Source of the DNA: Runella aurantiaca
GTDB taxonomy: Bacteria; Bacteroidota; Bacteroidia; Cytophagales; Spirosomataceae
Direction of reading: 5' to 3'
Length of the DNA stretch: 64,000 nucleotides
NCBI RefSeq assembly: GCF_003339505.1
Contig: NZ_QPIW01000003.1
Coordinates: 248,471-312,470 of the forward strand
Shown here piece by piece: positions 29,801 to 35,112 of this stretch. Positions within the stretch are counted from its first letter, which is position 1. Each line of letters begins with the position of its first letter. The notes beneath the pieces were generated by a model. That model was not told the origin of the DNA and ran no database searches. It saw only the letters and a list, made by a program, of their open reading frames with translations. The position numbers were made by a program, and so were the translations under genes.

Positions 29801-30903
29801 ATCCGCGACATCAATTTGAAGGCTGACGGTGCAGACGATACGTAAGTTTGCGGTAAGTACGCTGTCGCGTAACTGGCCGATAAGCCATTATCACCAATAA
29901 TTTCAAAAGTGTTATTAGCAGGAAAAGTATTGGGATTAAGAGCATTGGTGGCAAAAATCCCCGTACCGTTACCAATGGTAACTAATGTGCCTGCATTAAT
30001 AGACTTTGATTGTTTCTGACTGAGTGCCGAAGCGTCATCGCGACCGATTCCCGTAACATTGAAGCCGTAAGTAGCTATGTTATAAATGGTAGTTCCATCA
30101 GCCGACAAATAATTATGCGACAACGTTGTTCCATATTTCACAGCCATGTAGGTGTCAACCTTATCCTTCTCTACCGCAGTAAGGTTACGATCGTAAAGTA
30201 TAATTTCTGCAATATTACCATGCCAGTTTTCGACATACTGATAGCCTCCAATGGTCCACATTCCATCAACCACACCACTATTACCTACTCCTGTGGCTTC
30301 GGTTGTAGCATCATAACTCTCGACTCCGTCTAAACGCAATCCACTCCCAACGTTGGGGCCTCCCCCGTTCCAAAAGAAGCCAAATAGATGGGTTTTATCT
30401 TTTGTAAGAAGAGTCGGATGGTCAATGCGAACGGGAGACGAGGTATTCATCCACATAATTTGTTGGTTGGTCAGCGTCCCCATGTGAGGGTTATCAATTC
30501 CCAAGTCCCCTAAATTCTCATAACCACCGTCAAGGCTGTTTGACGCAGCTCCAAACATGGTTCCTGAACTGGTCGTGGTCATAAATCGGCCCGCCTTATA
30601 TTCTAACTGATCAGTCCCCGTAAAACTAAGGGAGGGGTTAAAGTTGAAAGCTGATGAGGCAGAAGCCAAGGAGGGTTGATGACTCGCCGTAGCCTGGGTA
30701 ACGTGATAGGTGTTGACTTGGTCATTCCAAGCCGAAACCGCTGTAGTACCTGTGACCCCAACATCTGCTTTGTACCAAGTTTTCAGATTCGTCGCTACTC
30801 CACCTGGACTTTGGGCATGAACGCCCAATGTTGCTCCCAGTACCCACAAAAGCACCCAGAGCAACGGACTTATTTTTAATTGTTTTGATAAATATGATTT
30901 CAT
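17836..30903 (-). CDS. Giant secreted mosaic protein, 4355 aa, with four LamG-like modules and about 2000 residues of TSP3 repeats
   Basis: It has a signal peptide (LLWVLLWVLGATLGVHAQ). Four modules of about 400 residues start near residues 32, 438, 824 and 1243 (each PGGVATNL.W-like with an LWLKAD motif) and contain GIGRDD and QKQSKS. They resemble LamG/DUF8202-type lectin-like domains. Next come a Trp-rich beta domain (about 1638-1845), two DUF11-like domains (about 1848-2110, NLNDVLPSGLTW), a Calx-beta-like domain (to about 2215), TSP3 repeats (about 2218-4204) and a 150-residue C-terminal beta domain starting SDIDLFPNATFGSM. No CHU_C tail is visible, so the anchoring route is unknown. A calcium-stiffened adhesin or matrix fibre is the likely role (inference). 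The frame is intact throughout despite the repeats. Confidence 0.9.
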   Translation of the reverse strand: MKSYLSKQLKISPLLWVLLWVLGATLGVHAQSPGGVATNLKTWYKADVGVTGTTAVSAWNDQVNTYHVTQATASHQPSLASASSAFNFNPSLSFTGTDQLEYKAGRFMTTTSSGTMFGAASNSLDGGYENLGDLGIDNPHMGTLTNQQIMWMNTSSPVRIDHPTLLTKDKTHLFGFFWNGGGPNVGSGLRLDGVESYDATTEATGVGNSGVVDGMWTIGGYQYVENWHGNIAEIILYDRNLTAVEKDKVDTYMAVKYGTTLSHNYLSADGTTIYNIATYGFNVTGIGRDDASALSQKQSKSINAGTLVTIGNGTGIFATNALNPNTFPANNTFEIIGDNGLSASYATAYLPQTYVSSAPSAFKLMSRIWKVQETGTVGTVTISVPASTNAEVLLVSNSATFTPGSATEITLTPDGNGNLTAQVNLNDGQFFTFGATVLAPGGVVSSLQLWLKADGGITTASGNNVQNWFDQSINGRHPSVVDAPQRIDGSSNFNPVVRFDGVNDRFDWVNFSSGLTQGEIFYMLKSNRATNVNNGLATWGNNHWQHYTWSNQNIYDAFGSTTRQNFDPTWDIQQYGIYQTMSKAGQWTAWRNGNQEYNKASNTVRFNEAATNLGFGNLTYFSGDVGEVVLYGNELTVTEKQRVNSYLGIKYGLTLAHDYLSAAGTSIYPIGGGYGANIAGIGRDNVQGLFQKQSKSVNTGFQPTIALGSSIATTNVLNAGTIATDASFMMWGSNTGATGYAVNVTSPNVNARMARVWKVKKTSWTDQSVTIHINDPQAQYLLIQNSDPTFATITQEIALTNGAATINSSLLPDGAYFTFARQVFPPGGVATNLNFWIVAEEGSLTAGVPTTDGQVIDKVLDKANGGEAYNDDAGANRPVYQSEAGDQLNFHHTMRFGNNNAYWETTTDVDKDKFDNFAVFTVFKAPPASFGNSALWGNADGSFQRFSLVNNTSRIWYSPGVTFSNVLTPGNWYIASDMVNNTAVSNATQFYTSGKFTGQVTNNSALSTAPLYIGRRGLISDPFYGDMTEVIVYGAGVGSGGSTVMTAAQRKSIESYLAIKYGITLDQSSPQDYLASDQTTKMWDATANGAYKADIAGIGRDDFGNLNQKQSKSVNADNLITIGVGSALAADNESNAGTFSNDKSFLTWANNDASASFSVSVTGATSTLRLGRVWKADKTNWSDQDITLCYAGGGNNRALLISTDPTFATITQELPLNANGCVTFNSSLLPDGVYFTIGGVLSGPGCVNANLQLWLKADQGVNTAFGTDIESWFDQSLNGYHPEAVNEPFRVSAGSNFNPVVRFDGTDDHFKWTTFSNSWTAGEVFYMLKSNRATNVSNGFATWGNNHWQHYTWGTQTIFDAFGSTTRQTFNPSWNIEEYGIYQTMAKAGQWTAWHNGNQEFNDATNIVRFNEAATNLGFGNLTYFSGDIGEVILYNRELTAAEKQRVNSYLGVKYGLTLAHDYLSGTGTTIYPIAGYNKNIAGIGRDDCQSLVQKQSKSSNTGALLTMGIDNLIGTDNATHSGAFDTNASFLMWGDNGVAGTVALPAESPTQCGPPPTADKRLGAIWKVVETGTIESTKLNIDLSGAGFSADYPVYMLVSSDAAFTSYNSILLTGAGANIYAANFNFDGTKYITFAGNTTPPANLCEGNKTLSWWRYTWPWTTKTKNYDIGDQRIAVTVTDPSNVGYLFNWYPVSYGRSLYIPRNDNNEAAKITTKFELLDVTNPANKKPASGVSFVIYRVDGWWWGKDVVNVYGKLNGVTVSPKLSRAKYTDIALNSATQATGNIYWRGWSQWGKLYVNFDTPVDEIYVEYSKDNQYSFKVFNDIAIGDLSITCKPPVPEVATPDNVYLYKEVSPNPGLTEEAFTYKFTVQNLNCDAQTINLNDVLPSGLTWVDSSLATSLTVGTTNGYGGTNTLALGNITVPKGTSYIYMDAISATTGTFTNQASFVINGNTYLSDEPSVPGADSPTPITIDQNDPLAAISIVKTVDKATTGQNTEVTYTYKITNSEASAVKIILQDNLQQKAQYVAASMTGVPGGALVSAYANESSFTIRDLDVPGAGVETVITVKANVKDTGIDSTLYNFATYTPDGSTSYRQVEVISNTVSTKITAPPGSFTFGDCTNATVTGTFTANGTAGQTGTLTIPITGAVAGPVTITVTATDFATSPVPFEVTITAGQTSIAIPITYTGAGVAGIRTLTVTSAEATGSCAPNVTVIALIDTDGDGTPDATDTDDDGDGLTDTTDPKPLDTDNDGTNNDVDTDDDGDGILDTAEAPGQALDTDNDGTQNATDTDDDNDGILDSAEIGVLDGTGKYTLPDSDGDGIPDLADALDTDGDGTPDATDTDDDNDGLSDTTDPKPLDTDNDGTPNATDTDDDGDDILDGAEAPGQGLDTDNDGTPNATDTDDDNDGVLDSAEIGVLDGTGKYTLPDSDGDGLPDLADALDTDGDGTPDATDTDDDGDGLSDAQDPKPLDTDNDGTPNATDTDDDGDGILDGAEAPGQALDTDNDGTPNATDTDDDNDGILDSAEIGVLDGTGKYTLPDSDGDGIPDLADALDTDGDGTPDATDTDDDGDGLSDAQDPKPLDTDNDGTPNATDTDDDGDGILDGAEAPGQALDTDNDGTPNATDTDDDNDGILDSAEIGVLDGTGKYTLPDSDGDGIPDLADALDTDGDGTPDATDTDDDGDGLSDAQDPKPLDTDNDGTPNATDTDDDGDGILDGAEAPGQVLDTDNDGTPNATDTDDDNDGIPDSVEQGTLVGGIYSLPDSDGDGIPDLADALDTDGDGTPDATDTDDDGDGLSDAQDPKPLDTDNDGTPNATDTDDDGDGILDTAEAPGQGLDTDNDGTPNATDTDDDNDGIPDSVEQGTLVGGVYSLPDSDGDGIPDLADALDTDGDGTPDATDTDDDGDGIPDAQDANPLDTDNDGTPNATDLDDDGDGLLDTQDPKLLDTDNDGQKNDVDTDDDGDGILDAAEQPGKGLDSDNDGTGNETDTDDDGDGIPDSTEQGVLVGGVYSLPDSDGDGTPDLADGVNDTLDTDGDGTPNSTDTDDDNDGLSDTTDPKPLDTDNDGINNEVDTDDDGDGIADGSEAPGQVLDTDNDGTPNATDTDDDNDSIPDSAEIGVLDGTGKYTLPDGDGDGLPDLADALNLDVDGDGIPNATDPDMDGDGINNIYDTDVDGDGIGNATDTDDDGDGISDGADTVQPNDGDGFGTPGNNDGDATPDASDFDLDGDGMLNDVDPDVDNDGIPNTADTDDDGDGTLDGSDTTPQGPVATDTDGDGTPDATDTDDDNDGLSDAQDPKPLDTDNDGTPNATDTDDDDDGILDGAEAPGQALDTDNDGTQNATDTDDDNDGILDSAEIGVLDGTGKYTLPDSDGDGIPDLADALDTDGDGTPDATDTDDDNDGLSDTQDPKPLDTDNDGTPNATDTDDDGDGILDTAEAPGQALDTDNDGTPNATDTDDDNDGILDTIEQGTLVGGVYTLPDSDGDGIPDLADALDTDGDGTPDATDTDDDGDGLSDAQDPKPLDSDNDGTPNATDTDDDGDGILDGAEAPGQGLDTDNDGTPNATDTDDDNDGILDTAEIGVLDGTGKYTLPDSDGDGIPDLADALDTDGDGTPDTTDTDDDGDGLSDAQDPKPLDSDNDGTPNATDTDDDGDGILDGAEAPGQGLDTDNDGTPNATDTDDDNDGILDSAEIGVLDGTGKYTLPDSDGDGIPDLADALDTDGDGTPDATDTDDDGDGLSDAQDPKPLDTDNDGTPNATDTDDDGDGILDGAEAPGQGLDTDNDGTPNATDTDDDNDGILDGVEQGTLVGGVYTLPDSDGDGIPDLADALDTDGDGTPDTTDTDDDGDGIPDAQDTNPLDTDNDGIPNATDLDDDGDGLLDTQDPKLLDTDNDGQKNDSDTDDDGDGILDANEQPGMLLDSDNDGTGNETDTDDDGDGIPDSTEQGVLVGGVYSLPDSDGDGTPDLADGINDTLDTDGDGTPNSTDTDDDNDGLSDTTDPKPLDTDNDGTNNDVDTDDDGDGILDGAEAPGQVLDTDNDGTPNATDTDDDNDSIPDSAEIGVLDGTGKYTLPDGDGDGLPDLADALNLDVDGDGIPNATDPDMDGDGINNIYDTDVDGDGIGNATDTDDDGDGISDGADTAQPNDGDGFGTPGNNDGDATPDASDYDLDGDGMLNDVDPDVDNDGIPNTADTDDDGDGTLDGSDTTPQGPSASDIDLFPNATFGSMTFNVGDSKMVVININEIKGNPTIGSMSFFVPSATGFTFGFDPTLATTTVVVSEMVNNNDWTVLDTGTGLLFTSKPGVVIPAGSRSRVALSVTANTAGTTATITTNITPNSGGDANSNNNVSVVSMSVQN
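18290..24250 (-). repeat. TSP3-encoding array with 15 units in two duplicated macro-blocks
   Basis: The unit is 112 residues (336 bp); neighbouring copies near 22883 and 23219 are almost identical at exactly this offset. Fifteen units can be counted by their LPDSDGDG or LPDGDGDG segment. Each of two macro-blocks (8 and 7 units) ends with the same roughly 130-residue module, from LNLDVDGDGIPNATDPDMDG to DGSDTTPQGP. These modules, near 18275-18650 and 21098-21475, are nearly identical at an offset of 2823 bp, so the array grew by duplication at two scales. Confidence 0.92.
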
Positions 30904-31308
30904 GATTTCGAAACGGTTTGTTAGAGTATAAAAAAATAGAATACGCCATCCTACCAGGATGATAGTTAGCTTGAATTAATGTAGTGCCTACTTTTTTGTT
31001 GCGCTTTAAGCCCCGGAAAACCATGTGAAGGCGGGGAGGGGGTGGAGGAATCATTTCTAATTCTATGGATAGGAAAAAAGGGGTTTTGTAAAGTCTGCGA
31101 AAGAGATAGAAGTACCCGCAGGTGATGCAGCCAAAACAGGGCGCCAATTCTATCTTCACAGACAGGAGTAGCAGCAGTAATAGAAGGGTTTTTCATAAGG
31201 GACGTTGAAAAGGGTGACAAAGAATAAGGGGTAAGTAAAAAGGGATGGTCGTTCAGAAAGCCTGCTCACGAACCTTTACGTGATTCGGAACAGGCATCTC
31301 TGATTCAA
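30904..31308. other. Intergenic region upstream of the giant gene
   Basis: This 405-bp non-coding stretch holds the leader of the giant gene, with a small hairpin CATCCT-ACC-AGGATG at 30947-30961 about 45 bp before the start codon. The rest has no convincing gene; short frames here have no family features. I see no clear TAnnTTTG element on the minus strand. Confidence 0.5.
31260..31295 (-). terminator. Candidate terminator hairpin after the triplicated-module gene
   Basis: GCCTG/CAGGC encloses TCACG/CGTGA, 14 bp past the stop at 31309. On the minus strand a T-rich stretch follows about 30 bp later, so termination is plausible but not ideal. Confidence 0.45.
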
Positions 31309-33618
31309 TTATTTAATCAGGACTCCATTCTTTCGAATTTTCTTCACTACGAAAGGAATGCACAGGTCGGAGGGACAGCAATCGCCAGCGATGAATACGA
31401 TGGGACAGCAGCCCGAAGCTGGACAGCTCTGATTGGTAGCCGTAAAGCTGTAGCTGCCTATTTGGGTGACTAAAATCGTATTGGTTGTGCCCACCTGCGT
31501 AGTGGTGCCGTTAAAAGTGCGGTACCAAATCACGTTTGTATATTTGTCGGGAACCGAAATTTGCGCTGCTTCATTGCTGCAAAGTGAAATTGGCACCGTC
31601 ACGCAGGCATTATCAGAGATGGGGGCAGGCAGTATTCCTCCAGCAACACTTATGATGGCGGCTTCGTTGAGGCTTACCCCAGCTGAAAGAATTTTGGCCT
31701 GAACGGTAATGATTATACTATCGCTCGGGGTAATGCTGGGAATTGTCCAAGTGGCGGCATTGCCGTTGATTGAGGTGGCTGTCGGTGCCGCACTTATCCA
31801 CTGCATTGAAGCGGGCAATGAATCTACGACTATCACATTGACCGCCGTATCAGGCCCTGCATTTTTAATGACCAGTTTGAAAGACGTCAGGTCTCCCAGA
31901 TTGGCCTGAGCGTCAGAAGTACGCGTCTTCTTAATGGAAAGTGCCACATTTCGTGTTTGGCAAAGTTGGGCTGGACAAAGAGTGAGTTTTTCAAACACAG
32001 GCGCTGGAGCTACTGGTGTCAACGTATAGGTATTGCCAGTGATGCGCACTTCATTCATTCCAGTTTCTGGAAAATCAACTCCCGTTTGCCAATTCAGGTC
32101 AAAACAGGCTGCATTCGTACTGCCCACGTAGTCAAACTCTATGCAGGCTACTGTTACCCAATCGGCGGTTACTTGCTGCGCCGTAGGGGTATTGCCGACA
32201 GAAGGAGAATACTTGACATTGAGCGACACAATCCCTGCCGCACCGCTTACGGCGCTTCCCTGTAAATCCTGTGCGGTGTAAGGGAAAGTGGCAAAATTGG
32301 CCTGTTGCACAATGGTAGGATTGGCCAACAGAGTGGTATTGTAATTGAAACGGAAATTGGCATCGCCCATCAAAAAAGTACTGTTGGCATCTTTGGCCCG
32401 CACTCTTACAAGTACCACGGTTTTCTTGGTGATGCAATCAAAGCTTTTGGAGGTAAGTTGTACGGCATAGCTTCCCGTAGAGGCAGTGGTACAATATTGG
32501 TTTGGGCAGAGCGTCAGGCTGTTATAGGTATTGTCTGAAATGGCTGCTTGAGAGGTATAAGTAAAAGGAGCTTGATTGGTCACCGTTATTTGGTTCATGC
32601 CGGTAGCAGGCAGGTCGGTGCTTTTTTGCCAATTCAGGTCAAAACAGGCCGTGGCGTCGTCGCCCGTGAAGGTAAATTCAATCACGCCCACGCTGGTCCA
32701 GCTTGTTCCGACGGAAGCAGGAGGGCTGCTACCGCCGTATTTAACGTTTAGTGACACGATTCCATTACTGCCACTCACACCGCTTCCTTGTAAGTTTTGA
32801 GAAGTATATGCTCCGCCCGAATAATTATTTTGGGCAAAAAGGATTGGATTAGAGAGTACCGTAGTATTGTAGTTAAAACGGAAATTGGCATCGCCCATCA
32901 AAAAAGTGCTGCTTGCGTCTTTCGCTTTCACCTGAACTTCGACTTGCACTTTTTTCGTAACGCAGTCAAAACTTTTTACCAACAATTGAACACCGAAACT
33001 ACCCGTGTCGGGGGGAGTCGTTTGGCAAATTTGACTCGGGCACAAGATGAGTTTATTAAACACACCACTTGCTTTGACTGAATGGTTGGTAAATGTTAGA
33101 GGAGAGGCATTGGTAACGATGATTTCGTTCATGCCAGTTACGGGGGGCGTTTTGTCCGTCTGCCAAGTCAAGTCCACGCAATTGGTGGCCAAAGGAGAGA
33201 CCAAATCAAAAGTAAGGTCAGCGACGGTCAGCCAGTTGGTAGTGACAGTTGTGGGTAAAGATTGCCCTCCATACAGCACATTGAGCGAAACCAACCCATT
33301 AATAGTGCCTTGAGTAGAGCCTTGTAGATTGAGGCTGTAAGTCGAGTTTCCACTGAGAGCTCCTGCATTAGGGCTGATGACCGGATTGGAAATGGCGAGC
33401 GAACTGTACCGAAGCCGAAAGTTGGCATCTCCCAGAAGAAAGGTACTGTCGGCGTGATTGGCTTTAACCTGTACCTGAAGAATGACTTTATTGTTGATAC
33501 AATCGGTTTCTTTCAATACCAACTGCACGGCAAATGATCCTTTTTGGGCGTACCCCTGCGCCCCTGCCCCTAATAGGAATAACAACACTATGCTACTTAG
33601 ATATAGTAGTTTTTTCAT
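31309..33618 (-). CDS. Secreted protein with three cohesin-like modules and a DUF11 domain
   Basis: The protein is 769 residues from ATG at 33618. A longer frame reaches 33834, but the signal peptide MKKLLYLSSIVLLFLLGAG starts at 33618. Three related beta modules of about 175 residues follow. Each begins GSFAVQL- or GSYAVQL-like, with a TDC or FDC Cys, then FLMGDANFRFNYN, NLQGS and GIVSLNVKY, then a second Cys in the (A/N)(A/T)CFDLNWQ-type segment. A DUF11-like domain (SFKLVIKNAGPDTAVNVIVVDSLP) and an Ig-like Cys-rich end (CCPSDLCIPFVVKK) complete it. The same module occurs once in the CHU_C protein at 14160. The repeated GDANFRF strand is reminiscent of cohesins, but I cannot prove the fold. 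Surface scaffold or adhesin is the best guess. Confidence 0.85.
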   Translation of the reverse strand: MKKLLYLSSIVLLFLLGAGAQGYAQKGSFAVQLVLKETDCINNKVILQVQVKANHADSTFLLGDANFRLRYSSLAISNPVISPNAGALSGNSTYSLNLQGSTQGTINGLVSLNVLYGGQSLPTTVTTNWLTVADLTFDLVSPLATNCVDLTWQTDKTPPVTGMNEIIVTNASPLTFTNHSVKASGVFNKLILCPSQICQTTPPDTGSFGVQLLVKSFDCVTKKVQVEVQVKAKDASSTFLMGDANFRFNYNTTVLSNPILFAQNNYSGGAYTSQNLQGSGVSGSNGIVSLNVKYGGSSPPASVGTSWTSVGVIEFTFTGDDATACFDLNWQKSTDLPATGMNQITVTNQAPFTYTSQAAISDNTYNSLTLCPNQYCTTASTGSYAVQLTSKSFDCITKKTVVLVRVRAKDANSTFLMGDANFRFNYNTTLLANPTIVQQANFATFPYTAQDLQGSAVSGAAGIVSLNVKYSPSVGNTPTAQQVTADWVTVACIEFDYVGSTNAACFDLNWQTGVDFPETGMNEVRITGNTYTLTPVAPAPVFEKLTLCPAQLCQTRNVALSIKKTRTSDAQANLGDLTSFKLVIKNAGPDTAVNVIVVDSLPASMQWISAAPTATSINGNAATWTIPSITPSDSIIITVQAKILSAGVSLNEAAIISVAGGILPAPISDNACVTVPISLCSNEAAQISVPDKYTNVIWYRTFNGTTTQVGTTNTILVTQIGSYSFTATNQSCPASGCCPIVFIAGDCCPSDLCIPFVVKKIRKNGVLIK

Positions 33619-34042
33619 GATAAAATAAGATTGTGGAAGAGGTTGGACGTGTATAAAATACAGAAGGGGGTATCTGATAAAAGTAAATAATGGCCTGAAA
33701 ATCAAGTTGCTATTGTTGAAATTGCAAGCGCCCGCCGCAGTATGGAGAATACTGCGGGGAAGAAGCACTGGACCTGCAACGGAAAAGCCTTTACATAGTT
33801 CTCCCGTCACACCATTTTTTTGATAAATTTGCATGGTGCAAATGCTTTTAAAGTATTTGACATTTCAGGGATAAGAGCGTGGCATTACTTTGGTCGGTAC
33901 GGCACGTTTTTATCCTTTTTTATTTGACTATAGAGACATACTTTTTTAAGGATTAGAAATAATTTCAAGTAGGGTAAACTTCAATGAGAGAGGTGCAATT
34001 ATGCCGCCGGATGCCTTAAAAAATAGACAAATAGGTGTCAAA

Positions 34043-34061
34043 TGGATATAAATTATATCCA
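34043..34061. promoter_or_regulatory. Operator-like palindrome
   Basis: TGGATATAAATTATATCCA is a perfect 19-nt palindrome with arms of nine around one central base, flanked on both sides by AAATGG-like sequence. It lies about 290 bp before the LytTR response-regulator gene. Dimeric regulator binding is possible, but AT-rich palindromes also arise by chance. Confidence 0.4.
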
Positions 34062-34291
34062 AATGGTGTATTTAGACTCACAAAATCGTATTTTGCTGCA
34101 TTGGGGATATATTTATTTCTAATGAGTATATATTTTACGATTTGACTTTGTTATATATCCCTATCAAATAGGATTTAAATAGAATGAAATAGGACTTATG
34201 GATAAATGAAATCGTCGATTATTACAATAAAATGAATGATGTTTAGCATAGTTATTAATACTTTGGTATGAATCATGTTATTTTGTTTATT

Positions 34292-34299
34292 TAGATTTG
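34292..34299 (+). promoter_or_regulatory. Candidate promoter -7 element for the two-component genes
   Basis: TAGATTTG fits the Bacteroidetes TAnnTTTG consensus and lies 53 bp before the start codon at 34353. The -33 TTTG partner is poorly placed. Confidence 0.45.
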
Positions 34300-34352
34300 T
34301 ACCTGCAGCATAGCCGCATGATCCAACCTAATTCCTGCCTTTTAAGAACGAT

Positions 34353-35054
34353 ATGAAAAATTATTTACCGCTAATTGTCGAAGACGATGAAAGTTCGGCT
34401 TCGATACTGAGTGAGTTTTTGCAAAAACTCCCTTTTTTACAAAAGCCGATTGTCTGTAAAACAGCCTTTGAGGCCTTAGGGGAGCTAAAACAGAATCTTT
34501 TTGACATGGTCTTTTTGGATATGCACTTACCCGACCTGTCAGGCGAAGAACTTCTCCAGCTTTTCCCCAAACGCCTTCCTACCATTATTACTACTTCCGA
34601 CCCCAATTTTGCGGTGAATTGTTTCGATTTTGACGTAGCCGATTATTTAATGAAACCTTTTTCATTTTTGCGTTGCGTAAGAGCGGTCAATCGGGCGTTG
34701 GAAATGAATGTAGCTGACAACAGCGTTGCTGACTCCCACAGTATTTTCTTAAAAGCGGGACGCCAATTAAAACAATTTCATTATAAAGACATTGATTACG
34801 TAGAAGCCTTTGGGATTTATTCAAAACTCATTGGTCATCAGCAAGTTACTGTGGTTAATGAGACCATTACCTCGCTGGAACAGCGATTGCCTAAGCGTAG
34901 CTTTGCCCGAGTTCAGAAATCATATATTGTCAATGTGGAAAAAATTGCCGCATACGACACTAAATATCTACAGCTAGGAACGGCTAAAATTCCAATTGGA
35001 TTAGCTTATCGTAATTCATTGCAGGGTTTTTGGAGTTTGCTGGACAAAAATTAA
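34353..35054 (+). CDS. LytTR-family response regulator
   Basis: The 233 residues form a receiver domain (1-115) and a C-terminal LytTR DNA-binding domain (about 135-230). Acidic residues EDDE near 10-13, the phospho-acceptor Asp at 56 in VFLDMHLPDLSG and Lys in LMKPFSF are visible. In the LytTR domain, IDYVEAFGIYSKLI, FARVQKSYIVNV and IPIGLAYRN are typical. It is 58 bp upstream of a histidine kinase on the same strand, so the two probably form a cognate pair. It is divergent from the secreted-protein cluster, a possible target (inference). The receiver begins almost at the N-terminus, with no extra domain. Confidence 0.93.
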   Translation: MKNYLPLIVEDDESSASILSEFLQKLPFLQKPIVCKTAFEALGELKQNLFDMVFLDMHLPDLSGEELLQLFPKRLPTIITTSDPNFAVNCFDFDVADYLMKPFSFLRCVRAVNRALEMNVADNSVADSHSIFLKAGRQLKQFHYKDIDYVEAFGIYSKLIGHQQVTVVNETITSLEQRLPKRSFARVQKSYIVNVEKIAAYDTKYLQLGTAKIPIGLAYRNSLQGFWSLLDKN

Positions 35055-35112
35055 AGATTGTCATTAAAGTTATACACACTATGCTACTTTATCACCATTT
35101 TATCAATTTCAC

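Larger units (their letters stand above)
33619..34352. other. AT-rich divergent intergenic region, 734 bp
   Basis: It separates the secreted-protein cluster from the two-component genes. It contains a 9-bp-arm palindrome at 34043-34061, an AGTAGGGTAAA motif at 33968-33978 that recurs twice before the stand-alone LytTR gene, and a TAGATTTG element near 34292. No gene is supported. Confidence 0.6.

Noticed and set aside
30722-31220. Minus-strand open frames overlapping the start of the giant gene
   Set aside because: They overlap the signal peptide region of a clear gene and have no recognisable domain.
33619-33834. N-terminal extension of the triplicated-module protein
   Set aside because: The signal peptide starts at 33618; the extra 72 residues have no export signal or family features.
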